DNA from: Constrictibacter sp. MBR-5
Lineage (GTDB): Bacteria > Pseudomonadota > Alphaproteobacteria > JAJUGE01
Direction of reading: 5' to 3'
Length of the DNA: 64,000 nucleotides
Assembly (NCBI RefSeq): GCF_040549485.1
Contig: NZ_JBEPTK010000002.1
Coordinates: 124,001-188,000, forward strand
Within the stretch, counting starts at the first letter, position 1; each line of letters starts with the position of its first letter. Under the pieces are notes generated by a model. That model saw only the letters and a program-made list of their open reading frames with translations, did not search any database and was not told the DNA's origin. Position numbers and translations under genes: made by a program. Positions 38,045-48,200 of the stretch are shown here, piece by piece.

Positions 38045-39330
38045 GCGCGGGACTGGCCGCCTATCGCGCAGCGGCGGCACTTGCGGCTCCCGCCGTTGGA
38101 CTCCTGCTGCGCCGCCGTCTCGCTGCCGGGCGGGAAGATGCCGGAAGGCTCGGCGAACGGCTCGGCGTGCCCGGCATGGCGCGGCCCGCCGGCGGGCTGG
38201 TCTGGGTCCACGCCGCGAGCATTGGCGAATCGGTGTCGGTACTGCCGCTGGTGCAGGCGATCTGCGACCGTCCGTCGGCACCGACCGTGCTCGTCACCAG
38301 CACGACCACCGCGTCGGCGTCGATGCTGTCGCGCCGGCTCCCGCCGGGTGCCATCCACCAGTATGCGCCCGTCGACACGCCTGGGGCGGTGCGCGGGTTC
38401 CTGCGGCACTGGCGGCCCGATCTCTCGCTTCTCGTCGAGTCGGAGCTGTGGCCGACCATGCTGACCGAGGTGCGGCGGTCGGGCATCCCGATCGTCCTGC
38501 TGAACGGCCGGATGTCGGACCGCTCGTATCGCCGCTGGTCGCGGGCGCCGTCGGCAGCCGCGAGTCTGCTCAGAGGCTTCGCCCTTTGTCTGGCACGCAG
38601 CCCGGAGCAGGCGGCGCGCCTGCGCTCGCTGGGAGCGCTGAAGGTTCGCTGCGTCGGCGACCTGAAGGACGCTGCTGATCCGCTGACGGCCGACGGCGAG
38701 GCGTTGGACCGGCTTCGGGCCGCTGTGGCGGGACGGCCGGTGTGGCTGGCGGCGAGCACGCATCCCGGAGAGGAAGAACTTGTCGGCGCTGCACATCGCA
38801 TCGCGGCGCGGCGGCACGAAGCGTTGCTGACGATCATCGCGCCGCGCCATCCCGAACGGGGCGAGGCGGTCGCGGACCAACTGCGACGTGGGGGCCTCTC
38901 GGTCGCGCGCCGGTCGGCCGGTGATCGCATCGAGCCGCAGACCGAACTCTACATCGCCGACACGATCGACGAACTCGGCCTGTTCTATCGGCTGGCGCCG
39001 GTGGCATTCGTCGGCGGCTCGCTGGTGCCACACGGGGGCCACAACCTGCTGGAGCCGGCTAGGCTCGGCTGCGCGGTGCTTCATGGCCCGCACGTCGCGA
39101 ACTTCGCCGAGACCGTATCGGGCATGACGAAAGCCGGCGCGGCCGCGCTGGTTGACGATGCGGCCGGCCTGGGTGCGACCGTCGACCGGCTGCTAGCGGA
39201 CCCGGCGGAGCGACAGCGACTGGCCGATGCGGCGGCGGCGTTCGTCGCGGGGCGCGGCAGGGTGCTCGAAGCGGTTCTCGCGGAACTCGCACCCTTCCTC
39301 GACCCGATCCGGAAGCCGGCAGCTGACTGA
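38041..39330 (+). CDS. waaA: 3-deoxy-D-manno-octulosonic acid (Kdo) transferase
   Basis: A 429-residue GT30 glycosyltransferase that adds Kdo to lipid A. It shows WVHAASIGESVSVLPLV, the ESELWPTML motif and GGSLVPHGGHNLLEPARLG, as in WaaA/KdtA. A membrane helix is at the N-terminus. The ATG at 38041 overlaps the msbA stop (ATGA), and the stop is followed two bases later by lpxK, so the genes form one operon. Confidence 0.95.
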   Translation: MSAGLAAYRAAAALAAPAVGLLLRRRLAAGREDAGRLGERLGVPGMARPAGGLVWVHAASIGESVSVLPLVQAICDRPSAPTVLVTSTTTASASMLSRRLPPGAIHQYAPVDTPGAVRGFLRHWRPDLSLLVESELWPTMLTEVRRSGIPIVLLNGRMSDRSYRRWSRAPSAAASLLRGFALCLARSPEQAARLRSLGALKVRCVGDLKDAADPLTADGEALDRLRAAVAGRPVWLAASTHPGEEELVGAAHRIAARRHEALLTIIAPRHPERGEAVADQLRRGGLSVARRSAGDRIEPQTELYIADTIDELGLFYRLAPVAFVGGSLVPHGGHNLLEPARLGCAVLHGPHVANFAETVSGMTKAGAAALVDDAAGLGATVDRLLADPAERQRLADAAAAFVAGRGRVLEAVLAELAPFLDPIRKPAAD

Positions 39331-39331
39331 G

Positions 39332-40306
39332 ATGCGGCCGCCGCGCTTCTGGCAGGACGGGCGCGGCGCCTGGCCGCTGTTGCTCCAGCCGCTGACGCCG
39401 GTCGCCCGCTTGTGGGGCGCCGCCCGCTTCGTCGCGCGCCGGCCGCAACGGGTGGGCGTTCCGGTCGTCTGCATCGGCAACCTCGTCGCCGGCGGCGCCG
39501 GCAAGACGCCGGTCGTCCTGGCGTTGCTGCCGTTGCTGCGCGAGCGGTACGGCTGCGACGCGCACGTCCTGGCCCGCGGCTATGGTGGGCGCACCGCCGG
39601 CCCGTTGCGGATCGACCCCGACCTGCACGACGCTGCCGCCATGGGCGACGAGCCGCTGCTGCTGGCGCGGTCGGCGCCGACCTGGATGGCGCGCGACCGC
39701 CGAGCGGGAGCCAGGACCGCGGTCGCGGCAGGTGCGCGGCTCCTGCTGCTCGACGACGGCTTCCAGGACCCGTCGCTCGGCAAGGACTTGTCGCTCGTCG
39801 TCGTCGACGGCGGCTATGGCTTCGGCAACGGCCGTCTGATGCCCGCCGGGCCGCTGCGCGAGCCGGTGGCACGGGGCCTCGGCCGCGCGGATGCGGCGGT
39901 GCTCGTCGGGGCGGACCGGATCGGGATCGCCGACCGCCTCGCCGCGCGCCTGCCGGTACTGCGCGCCACGGCCGTTCCCGGTCCAGACATCCTGTCCCTG
40001 CCGACCGCGCGGGTGTTCGCCTTCGCCGGCATCGGCCGGCCCTCGAAGTTCTTCGACATGCTGACCGAATCGGGCCTCGACGTGGCCGGCAGCCGCAGCT
40101 TTCCCGACCATCACCGCTATCGTCCTGACGAGGTGATGCGGCTGTGCGACGCCGCCGCCGCCTTGCGGGCGATCCCGGTGACGACCGAGAAGGACCATGT
40201 CCGCCTGCCGCCCGAGGCGCGGGCGATGGTGCGGCCCATCTCGATGTCGCTGCACTGGGCCGACGCCGAGGCCGTGCGGGCGCTGCTCTACAGCAGGCTG
40301 CCCTGA
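39332..40306 (+). CDS. lpxK: Tetraacyldisaccharide 4'-kinase
   Basis: A 324-residue membrane-associated kinase that phosphorylates the 4' position of the lipid A precursor. It carries the P-loop in [12 protein letters not shown] and the conserved [11 protein letters not shown] and [20 protein letters not shown] segments of the family. Its start lies one base after the waaA stop region. The stop overlaps the stop of the convergent xseA by 19 bases. Confidence 0.95.
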   Translation: MRPPRFWQDGRGAWPLLLQPLTPVARLWGAARFVARRPQRVGVPVVCIGNLVAGGAGKTPVVLALLPLLRERYGCDAHVLARGYGGRTAGPLRIDPDLHDAAAMGDEPLLLARSAPTWMARDRRAGARTAVAAGARLLLLDDGFQDPSLGKDLSLVVVDGGYGFGNGRLMPAGPLREPVARGLGRADAAVLVGADRIGIADRLAARLPVLRATAVPGPDILSLPTARVFAFAGIGRPSKFFDMLTESGLDVAGSRSFPDHHRYRPDEVMRLCDAAAALRAIPVTTEKDHVRLPPEARAMVRPISMSLHWADAEAVRALLYSRLP

Positions 40307-41820
40307 TCCGGTTCGTCGTCGCGTCGGCGGCGCGGCTTGCGCACCTGCGGCGCTGGTTCGGGCTCCGGTGGCGCTTCGGTGCCTGCGGCGGTCGCCCGGG
40401 CGTCGCCGTCGCGGAAGGTGAGCGTCAGCGGCATGCCCGGCCGCACCTCCGCCCGTGACGTGAGGGTGTGGTCGCCGTGCTTCACCAGGGCGAAGCCGCG
40501 GTCGAGGACCCGCTGGTAGGAGTAGCTCTCCAGCAGCGCCGACAGGTTGCCGAGACGGACTCGCTCGTCGGCGACCCGGCGCTCCATGCCGCGGACCAAC
40601 CGTTGCTCGGCCGACAATCGCTCGAAGCCGTGGCGGGCGCGGGTCACCAGCGTCGCCGCCGTCTGGTCGAGGGCCCGGGCATGGCTGCGCAGTTCGCTCG
40701 CCTTGGCCTCGATCTGGTCGCGCGGGTGGCGCAGGCGCGCCGCGAGTTCGGACAGCCGGCCGGTGCGGCGCTCCAGCATGTTGGCCGCCGCGTTGGTGAG
40801 GCGCTCGCTCCGGTCGTCGAGGCGCTGGACCGCCGTCTGCAGGAGCGAGGCCGCGTCGGGCAGGCCGCGGGCCAGGCCTTCCAGCCGCGCCGCGCGATCT
40901 TCGATCGCCCGCCGGCCGCAGGAGACCAGCCGGCGCTCGCGGTCGAGCAGCTGGGCCAGCAGATCGGCCCGCACCGGCACCGCCATCTCCGCCGCGGCGG
41001 TCGGCGTCGGCGCGCGCCGGTCGGCGGCGAAGTCGATCAGCGTCGTGTCCGTCTCGTGGCCGATGGCCGAGATCAGCGGGATCGGGCTCTCCGCCGCGGC
41101 GCGGACGACGACCTCCTCGTTGAAGGCCCACAGGTCCTCCAGGCTGCCGCCCCCGCGCGCCACGATCAGCACGTCCGGCCGCGGCACCCGACCGTCGGCC
41201 GGAATGGCGCCGAAGCCGCGGATCGCCGCCGCCACCTGGGCCGCCGCCGTCTCGCCCTGGACCGCCACCGGCCAGAGCAGCACGTGGCGCGGGAAGCGGT
41301 CGCGCAGCCTGTGCATGATGTCGCGGATCACCGCACCGGTCGGCGAGGTGACGATGCCGATCACGTCGGGCAGGAAGGGCAGGGGCCGCTTGCGCGACTC
41401 GTCGAACAGGCCCTCGGCCGCGAGCGCCTTCCGCCGCTCCTCCAGCAGCTTGAGCAGGGCGCCTTCGCCGGCGAGCTCGATCGATTCGACGATCAACTGG
41501 TACTGCGAGCGGCCGACATAGGCCGAGACGCGGCCCGTGCAGATCACCTCCAGCCCGTCCTCGGGGCGGATGGCGAGGCGTGCGGCACTCTGGCGCCAGC
41601 AGCAGGCCTCGATCACCGCCTCGTCGTCCTTGAGCCGGAAGTAGAGGTGGCCCGATCCGTGCCGCTTGAAGTTGCTGATCTCGCCGCGGACGCGCACCCG
41701 ACCGAACTCGCCCTCCAGGGTCGAGCGAATGGCGCGGCCGAGGTCGCCGACGCTGAACTCCGGAAGGTTGCTCGCAGCCGGCTTGGGCGGCGGAGGCGCA
41801 TCGAAGGGAAGCTGAACCAT
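40288..41820 (-). CDS. xseA: Exodeoxyribonuclease VII large subunit
   Basis: A 510-residue single-strand exonuclease subunit. It has an N-terminal OB-fold ([20 protein letters not shown]), the catalytic region with [17 protein letters not shown] and [20 protein letters not shown], and a long coiled coil (residues about 280-440) typical of XseA. The small subunit XseB is not nearby. The C-terminal tail is rich in Pro/Arg/Glu. It ends convergently on lpxK with a 19-base overlap. Confidence 0.95.
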   Translation of the reverse strand: MVQLPFDAPPPPKPAASNLPEFSVGDLGRAIRSTLEGEFGRVRVRGEISNFKRHGSGHLYFRLKDDEAVIEACCWRQSAARLAIRPEDGLEVICTGRVSAYVGRSQYQLIVESIELAGEGALLKLLEERRKALAAEGLFDESRKRPLPFLPDVIGIVTSPTGAVIRDIMHRLRDRFPRHVLLWPVAVQGETAAAQVAAAIRGFGAIPADGRVPRPDVLIVARGGGSLEDLWAFNEEVVVRAAAESPIPLISAIGHETDTTLIDFAADRRAPTPTAAAEMAVPVRADLLAQLLDRERRLVSCGRRAIEDRAARLEGLARGLPDAASLLQTAVQRLDDRSERLTNAAANMLERRTGRLSELAARLRHPRDQIEAKASELRSHARALDQTAATLVTRARHGFERLSAEQRLVRGMERRVADERVRLGNLSALLESYSYQRVLDRGFALVKHGDHTLTSRAEVRPGMPLTLTFRDGDARATAAGTEAPPEPEPAPQVRKPRRRRDDEPDQGSLL

Positions 41821-41927
41821 ATCTCCGTTTACCCCGCGACGCCGCTGCCGACCAAGGCCCGAATGACCGCCCCTACACGCCGGGTGCCGTCGCCGCTAGG
41901 CTGGCGCCCAACCAGCGGAGGAACCCC

Positions 41928-42812
41928 ATGGACCAGATGCCGACCGGGCAGATTCCCGGCTTCTACCACCGCCGCATCGGCGACATCGCCGTGACGGCCC
42001 TGAGCGACGGCTACCTCGACGGATCGGTCGAGGTGCTGCGCGGCATCGGCGCGGACGACGCGCATGCGATTCTGGCGTCGAACTTCCGGCCGGTGCCGGG
42101 GCGGCGCACGTCGGTGAACTGCTTCATCGTGCGCTCCGGCGGCAAGACCGCGCTGATCGACACGGGCTCCGGCGACTATATGGGACCGACCGTCGGGCGG
42201 CTGCAGGCGCACCTCGCGGCGGCGGGCGTCGATCCGGCGGCCATCGATGCGGTGCTGCTGACGCACATGCACCCCGATCATTCGGCCGGCCTGACCGACA
42301 TGAAGACCGGCAAACCCTTCTTTCCGAACGCCGAACTCGTCTTCCACGAGAACGAGGAGCGGCACTGGTTCGACGACGCGGCGATGGCCAAGGCCGACGA
42401 GCGGACCCGGCGAATGAACTTCCAGGCGGCGCGCGAGCAGTCCGCGCCCTATCGCGACCGCTGGCGCCTGTTCCGCGAGGGCGAAGTCTTTCCCGGCGTC
42501 ACCGCGATCCCGGCGCCCGGCCACACGCCCGGCCACACCACCTATCTCCTCGCCTCCGGCGACCAGCAGCTGCTGATCTGGGGCGACACGGTGCACGTGC
42601 CGGAGGTCCAGACCGCGCGGCCGGAGGTCACCGTCGCCTACGACATCGACCCCGCTTCCGCCGAGGCGTCGCGGCGCCGCGTCTTCGACCGTGTCGCCAC
42701 CGACCGCCTGTTGGTCACCGGGATGCATCTCCACTTCCCCGGCTTCAACCACCTCAAGCGCAGCGGCGACGGCTATGCGCTGGTGCCGGAAGCCTGGTCG
42801 CAGACCATGTGA
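41928..42812 (+). CDS. Metallo-beta-lactamase-fold hydrolase
   Basis: A 294-residue MBL-fold hydrolase. The metal site is HMHPDH (113-118), then PGHTPGHT (near 200), WGDTVHVPE and the final GMHLHFPGF. The arrangement matches quorum-quenching lactonase-like and arylsulfatase-like branches; the substrate is unknown. The start at 41928 follows GGAGGAA. It sits between xseA (divergent) and a secreted protein (convergent). Confidence 0.87.
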   Translation: MDQMPTGQIPGFYHRRIGDIAVTALSDGYLDGSVEVLRGIGADDAHAILASNFRPVPGRRTSVNCFIVRSGGKTALIDTGSGDYMGPTVGRLQAHLAAAGVDPAAIDAVLLTHMHPDHSAGLTDMKTGKPFFPNAELVFHENEERHWFDDAAMAKADERTRRMNFQAAREQSAPYRDRWRLFREGEVFPGVTAIPAPGHTPGHTTYLLASGDQQLLIWGDTVHVPEVQTARPEVTVAYDIDPASAEASRRRVFDRVATDRLLVTGMHLHFPGFNHLKRSGDGYALVPEAWSQTM

Positions 42813-42841
42813 CGTCAGGAGGCGGTGTCCGCTAAGTGGCG

Positions 42842-43378
42842 TCAGCGCGCGGCGCAGCCCTTCTCCAGGTCGGAGATCGCGGCGCCCGAGCCCTTCGACG
42901 AGTAGGCGAAGACGACCGGCCCCTGGTCGATCAGGAAGGCGTGCGCCTTCTTGATCGCGTTCAGGATGTCGAGACCGCGTCCCTGGACCGAAACCAGATA
43001 GACCGTCGTGTGGATGGGGCCGCTGACGCTGGCGTATTTCGGCTGCTCGGTCATGGTGATCGGGATCGTCTGTCCTTCGAAACGCATCTGCGCCGAGAGG
43101 GGCTCCTTGCGCCCCGCAGTCGGCAGGGCGCCCTCGCTGTTGACCAGCACGACGATGCTGACCTTCGCCTCCTTGCACTGCACCTGGAAGAAGCCCGAGA
43201 GGTCGAGGACCGTCGCCTTGTGCAGGCCGTCCTGGGCGACGTAATTCCAGACACCCGGCGCCGGACGCGGACCGGCCTGCTGCTGGGCGGCGGCTGGCAG
43301 GCCGGCCAGTCCCGCACCGGCGGAGAGGATGGCCGCGACCAGGGCGGCGGCGAGGCGTCTCGTGCGGATCAGGGGCAT
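42842..43378 (-). CDS. Secreted protein of unknown function
   Basis: A 178-residue protein with a clear signal peptide (RRLAAALVAAILSAGAGLAGLPAAA, cleavage before QQQAG). The mature protein has an N-terminal VWNYVAQDGLHKATVLDLSG and two cysteines (QVQCKEAK and EKGCAAR). Its composition and disulfide spacing resemble small alphaproteobacterial periplasmic proteins of the IalB-like type, but I cannot assign it firmly. It ends convergently near the MBL hydrolase gene. Confidence 0.72.
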   Translation of the reverse strand: MPLIRTRRLAAALVAAILSAGAGLAGLPAAAQQQAGPRPAPGVWNYVAQDGLHKATVLDLSGFFQVQCKEAKVSIVVLVNSEGALPTAGRKEPLSAQMRFEGQTIPITMTEQPKYASVSGPIHTTVYLVSVQGRGLDILNAIKKAHAFLIDQGPVVFAYSSKGSGAAISDLEKGCAAR

Positions 43379-43470
43379 GGTGCGGCTCGCGCATCGGATG
43401 GGGCCGGGATTCTATGGGAACCGGCCCGCTCCGGGTCAATGCGCGCGATCCGCGACGACCGCCACGACGC

Positions 43471-44376
43471 TCACGGCCGCTCCCAGGCGGGGTCCCAGCC
43501 GTGGCGCTCGGCTTCGAGGCCGCGCAGGAGCGGGTCGGGGTGGCGGGCCCAGGCCGGTGCGGCGGGATTGACCGCGACGGGCGGCGCCTGGCGGTACAGA
43601 TGCTCCATCTCGGCGTCGCCGATCTGGCGCTGACGGTCGGCCCGGCCGGTGATGAAGCCCAGGCCGGCAGCGGCGGCTTCGTCCTCACCGTCGTCCTCAC
43701 CGTCGTCGGCGAGGACCTCGGGCGGGACGTCCTCGTCCAGAGGTTCCTCTTCCGGCATCTCCTCTTCGAGAATCTCCGGCGGCACGTCGGATAGAGGTTC
43801 ATAGCGTTTTCTGGGGGTGGGGTGGAAATCGGTGAACGGCGTGAACTCGTCGACCGGGCGGGGCTCGAAGCCCTCGTAGACGTGCGGCACCGTCCGCGGC
43901 TCGGGCTCCGGTTCCGGGACGTTGATCCCCTGGCGCCACGCGGCGGCCCAGGCCTCGGCGTCGGCCGCGGCCAGGTCCGGGTGGCGCGGGTCGATGCCGT
44001 CGAGCAGCGGGTCGGCGCCGGCGAAGCCGGCGGCGAGGCGGTCGGGATAGAGGCCGCAGAGCCGCGCCTCGGTCTCCAGGCAGCGCACGGCGGTGCGCAG
44101 GTCGCTCTTCTCGGCGGCGAGGGTGGCGAGGGCGCGCAACCGGTCGACGATCTCGGCGATCCCGGTCTGCCGCGCCGCCTCGCGCCGGACCCGCAGGTCC
44201 TCGATCCGATGCCGGATCTGCGGCTTGGTCAGCAGGTCGCCGGCATAGCGCGCGGCACTGTGCGGCGAGTAGCCGGCGGACCTCGCCGCGGCGGCCCCGC
44301 TCGCCCCGCGGGCGACGTGGCGGCAGAAAATCTCCTGACGGTCGGTGAGGGGCGTTGTTTTGACACCAAACGGCAT
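43471..44376 (-). CDS. Terminase-small-subunit-like HTH protein with acidic tail
   Basis: A 301-residue protein. Residues about 8-50 form a terminase-type HTH (TDRQEIFCRHVARGASGAAA, RSAGYSPHSAARYAGDLL). A helical segment with KSDLRTAVRCLETEARLCGLYPDR follows; this is the usual small-terminase arrangement. The middle is Pro-rich and the region 180-240 is strongly acidic (EEEMPEEEPLDEDVPPE). I start at 44376, where GGAGG precedes at a good distance; 13 upstream codons have no site. Like the protein at 22652 it stands alone without phage genes. Confidence 0.75.
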   Translation of the reverse strand: MPFGVKTTPLTDRQEIFCRHVARGASGAAAARSAGYSPHSAARYAGDLLTKPQIRHRIEDLRVRREAARQTGIAEIVDRLRALATLAAEKSDLRTAVRCLETEARLCGLYPDRLAAGFAGADPLLDGIDPRHPDLAAADAEAWAAAWRQGINVPEPEPEPRTVPHVYEGFEPRPVDEFTPFTDFHPTPRKRYEPLSDVPPEILEEEMPEEEPLDEDVPPEVLADDGEDDGEDEAAAAGLGFITGRADRQRQIGDAEMEHLYRQAPPVAVNPAAPAWARHPDPLLRGLEAERHGWDPAWERP

Positions 44377-44472
44377 GATCGGCCTCCATCCAAGGGAAGC
44401 GCGATCATGCGGCAAATGATCCTAGGAACACAAGCGCAATGTTCGCATTATGTTCTTGTCGGCGGCGACTGG

Positions 44473-44748
44473 TTACGCGACTTGGTCGGCGAACTCCGGG
44501 TGGCGGCGGAGCCAAGCGGCGGCGTAGCTGCAGAGAGGGGTGACCTTGGCGCCTTCCGCCCGAACCTGCTCCATCACGGCCTGCATCAGCCGTCCGGCGG
44601 CGCCGGTGCCGCGCAACGCGGGGGGCGCCTCGACGTGCGGGATGATGAGGTCGGTGCCGCGGCGGCGGTAGTCGGCGAAGACCACCTGGCCGTCGATCTC
44701 GAGTTCGAAGCGCGAGCGGGCGCGGTTGTCGATCAGTGTGTCGGTCAT
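44473..44748 (-). CDS. Small GNAT-like N-acetyltransferase (YidJ/Gcn5-related group)
   Basis: A 91-residue single-domain acetyltransferase of the short YjdJ-like group. It has the acetyl-CoA loop motif PPALRGTGAAGRLMQAVMEQ, and the end KVTPLCSYAAAWLRRHPEF matches the family closely. The substrate is unknown. The gene is divergent from the small TPR-like gene. Confidence 0.87.
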   Translation of the reverse strand: MTDTLIDNRARSRFELEIDGQVVFADYRRRGTDLIIPHVEAPPALRGTGAAGRLMQAVMEQVRAEGAKVTPLCSYAAAWLRRHPEFADQVA

Positions 44749-44874
44749 GCCGCCATCAACCTCCGAGGGATTCCCAGGTTCCCGATATTGGGGGGTATGC
44801 GCCGAAATTCACTTGCCATTAACCATTCGGCTGATACCCGTTAACTATTACCGGGGGGTAATGAAGGGGCCGAC

Positions 44875-45126
44875 ATGCACTACATCGCCATCCTGACTCT
44901 CGTCGGGTTCATCACCTTCGCCACTGGCGGGCACTCCCAGACGTTCGGAAAAGCTTACGATGCCGTGATGCGCGGCGACATGGACAACGCGGTGAACCTG
45001 TTCACGACGGCACTGCGCAGTACCCTCAAGGATGCCGACACCAGCGCGTCGTCATGCGACTCGGCCGGCAAGATCGTCCTCATTCCGACCGCCGACCTTC
45101 AGGCGCCGAGCGCGCGCTGCAACTGA
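44875..45126 (+). CDS. Short secreted TPR-like protein, probably frameshifted
   Basis: An 83-residue frame with an N-terminal hydrophobic signal (MHYIAILTLVGFITFATGGHS) and one TPR-like helix pair (FGKAYDAVMRGDMDNAVNLF). It ends abruptly in a non-TPR tail. In the +2 frame the sequence after codon 78 reads GAERALQLNRRDFAGAF, which resembles the end of a second TPR, so one base may be missing near 45108. The opening resembles the TPR protein at 27276. I treat it as a probable degenerate copy; an intact short secreted protein is also possible. A GAAGGGGCC-type ribosome-binding site precedes it. Confidence 0.5.
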   Translation: MHYIAILTLVGFITFATGGHSQTFGKAYDAVMRGDMDNAVNLFTTALRSTLKDADTSASSCDSAGKIVLIPTADLQAPSARCN

Positions 45127-45219
45127 ACCGCCGCGACTTTGCGGGAGCGTTCCCGGGCCGGGAGCGTTCCGGGGCAGAGCAGCCGAGGGCGCCCCGTCTT
45201 TCCGACGGCTCGCCCGGGG

Positions 45220-48200
45220 TCAGAACTTGACCTCCGCATCGGCCGATCGGTTCGGCTGGGTCCGCCGCCTCGTATCGAGCAGCAGGGTATCGACGCTGCG
45301 CGCTGGCCTGTCCGGGCCCTCGGCACTGATGTCGTTGGTCAGGATGACGCCGCAGTCGATCGAAAACGGCCGAATTCCGTAAAGGGAGATCAGTCTGTCG
45401 TTCTGCCGGATGGACTGGACCCGCTTGCCGGTTTCGTCGGTCCATGACGCGTTGCCGCTGAGCACGACGCCGTAGGCGCAGCCGCGCGCATCGGTCGATC
45501 CGGGTATCCAGCCCGACTTGCGGTCGCGTCCCAACGTCGGCTCGCCATACTTCTCGTACAGGAGGGTGTTCAGGTCGCCGTAGGTGATCGACTTCCCTGC
45601 GAGATCGAGATGGCGGAAGACGCCGGCGACGGCGCCGTCGACGAGGTAAAGGCCGATCTGCTCGCCCGTCTCGGCCTGCACGAACAACCTGCCGTGGTCG
45701 AACTGCGTCTTGCTCGGGTCGCTGCCCATTTCGGGGTCGGCCAAGGCGACGACGTCTCCGAGATGCTCCCTGGCGATCTCTTCGGCGCGCTCCGGCGTCA
45801 TGCCCAGCTTGATGCCGAGGATGTCGTAGCGCGCCCCCGCGGCTTCCGATGCTTCGGCCAGCGCACGCCGCTGCGCTTCCTGCTCCCGCTGACGTTCCTG
45901 TTCCTGCCGCACCGCCCGATCGCGCTTCTCCTGTTCCTGTTTCGCGGCGTCGGCCGCGGTGGCCTCTTCGGCCGCCTGCCGCTTCGCCTCGATCGCGGCG
46001 ATTTCCGCTCTGCCCATCTCGATCGTCGCGAGGGCATCGCCCTCGGCGGTCGCGGCGACTACCCGAACAGGGCGCATTTCCAGCGTGCATTTGCCCTGGT
46101 CGAACTGGTAGCCGACGAGGTCGTACTCTCCTGTCAGCCGCAGCGCGGACGATCGCTGGCCGAGCTGCTGCTCCGTCAGATCGACGGTGAACAGACCGGC
46201 CTCCTTCGGCAAACGCATGACCGGCTTGCAGGGCGCGATCTGGCGACCCAGGGGCACGAGGATCTCGCCGGAGCGGGCCGCCTGGAAGACGGGGCTCGGC
46301 TTGCCGGCTTCGACGAACAGTTCCTGCCGGAGCCGGTAGCGGTCGGGCAGCCCGGCAGCCCTGGCGAGGGACCAGGACCGGAACGCGTCGCGGGTCTGCT
46401 GCGTAACCTCGCGTTGGCTGAAGGCGACCGGAAAGAACGGTCCCCACGGATCGTCCGAGGCATCGGCATCCGCACGACCGACGGTCTGCTCGACCTGGAG
46501 ACGACGATTGAGCCAGGCCGTCCAGCGCTCCTCGTCCAATGCCTGCGGCGCATTCCGCAGTGTTAGCAGATCGAGGGTCTCGGGCGTGAGCGAAAGGGGG
46601 CCGTGCGGCTCCAGTCGATCCCCGTGACCGAGCATCGCCGGGCGTACATCATTGAAATCGTCGAACGACGCGACCGGGCGCGTGGTCTCGATATCGGCGA
46701 ACAACGTCGCCCGCCGGATCCGTCCCGTCAGCAGATCGCCGTGCATGTGCGTCAGCAGGGCGTCGACCCGCAGGTAGACCGCCCGATTTCCGGCCGTGGC
46801 GAGCAGGGCCTCGGCCTGTGGGGGAGGCATCGGGAGATCGGCGGGCGGCGATCCCAGCAGCCCGATGCGTAGCTCGTGGTAGCCGAAGTTGCTCAGCCTG
46901 ATCGTGGTCGTGAAGCCGCGGCCGTTGAACGAGAGCGGGAAACTGTCGCCGTCATAGGTGCCGAGTTGCATCGGCCAGAGAAACGACATCTCGACCGGCA
47001 GTTTCGGGGCCTGACCGATGACCGGCTGCACGACGTCCGTCTGGAAGCGCTGGCGCAGGCGTGCCAATTCCAACTCGTTGCGCGTGATCCACCGGCTCGA
47101 GGTATCGAAATACTGCTCGTACAGGGGTGCGGGTGCGAAGGCACGGGTGAAGGCGGCCTCGTTGTTGCCGCCCATCCGACCGCTGAAACCATTCTCCCGA
47201 ATCGCCAGCATGGCCAGCATCTTCTGCGCGTTCGTGCCGTCTCCCGCGACGCCGATCGGCAGGACGAGGTTCCCCGCCGGCGGGATCTTGAAGGTCATGT
47301 CGGGCGGCGCCGGGGCGCCGACGGCGGCGACGAACCGGCCGTGCGCCTGATCCCGATAGAACGCCGCGTCGACTACTTCGCCCTTCATGCTCGGCCGGCC
47401 GTATCTGTCGGTGCCGATCCCGGTCATGCGGACGGCGGCGGACAGATACAGCCGACGGTTCCTGATCTCGGCGATCAGGGTCCTTGCGGACTGCTGGTCC
47501 ATCGGGAGGAACTCCGGCATCCTGCCCGGCAGGTCCAGGATGACGGACTTGTTGAGGCCGGGTACGCCGATGCTCGTGTCGTAGTCGTTCTTCCTGGAGG
47601 TCGTGGCGGCGACCGGGAACCTGCTCCCGTCATACTCGCCGAGCGTGACCGGGTAGAGAATGGTCACCTCCAGCGGCGGCTTCCGTGCATGCCGGAGGCG
47701 CGGCTCGAGCACCTGCGCGAAGAATCGCTGCTGGACCGCGGCGCGGTCGAACTCGTTCTTTGCCGCCCAGCCGCCATAGGCATCGAGGTAGGCGGAGGTG
47801 TCTACGCCATGGGCCCGTCCGTAGCTCCGCACGAGGCTCGGTACCCTGATGAACTCCGCCTTCGTCTGTTCGATATCCATGCCAAGGAGCATGTCGGCGA
47901 TCATGCGGATCGCTTCGCCCTCCTGCGCGTTCCGGCTCAGGTCGATCACCAGACTGCGGGGCGAATAAGCGGCTGCGCGCGGTCCGTCGAGACGGAGCGG
48001 TGCGGGAGGAGGGACCAGTGGGGAAGGAGCAAGCGCAGCGGGGGCCCGCGGCGGCTCGTGCCAGCGGATCTGACGCCGTGGCGGCGCAGGGTGCTGCGTC
48101 TCCTGTCGCAGCTGCGGTGCGACGTCCGCCCGCCGTTGCTCGCTGATCTGCTGGTATGGGCGCTGGTCGGCCGCGGCTCCCCGATTGTCGCTCGCCGCTG

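Noticed and set aside
35846-38281. Long antisense frames in this and other high-GC genes (for example 24498-27179, 6896-8467)
   Set aside because: They lie fully inside recognised genes, are rich in Arg/Gly/Pro/His and lack any family motif; GC-rich third positions keep antisense frames open.
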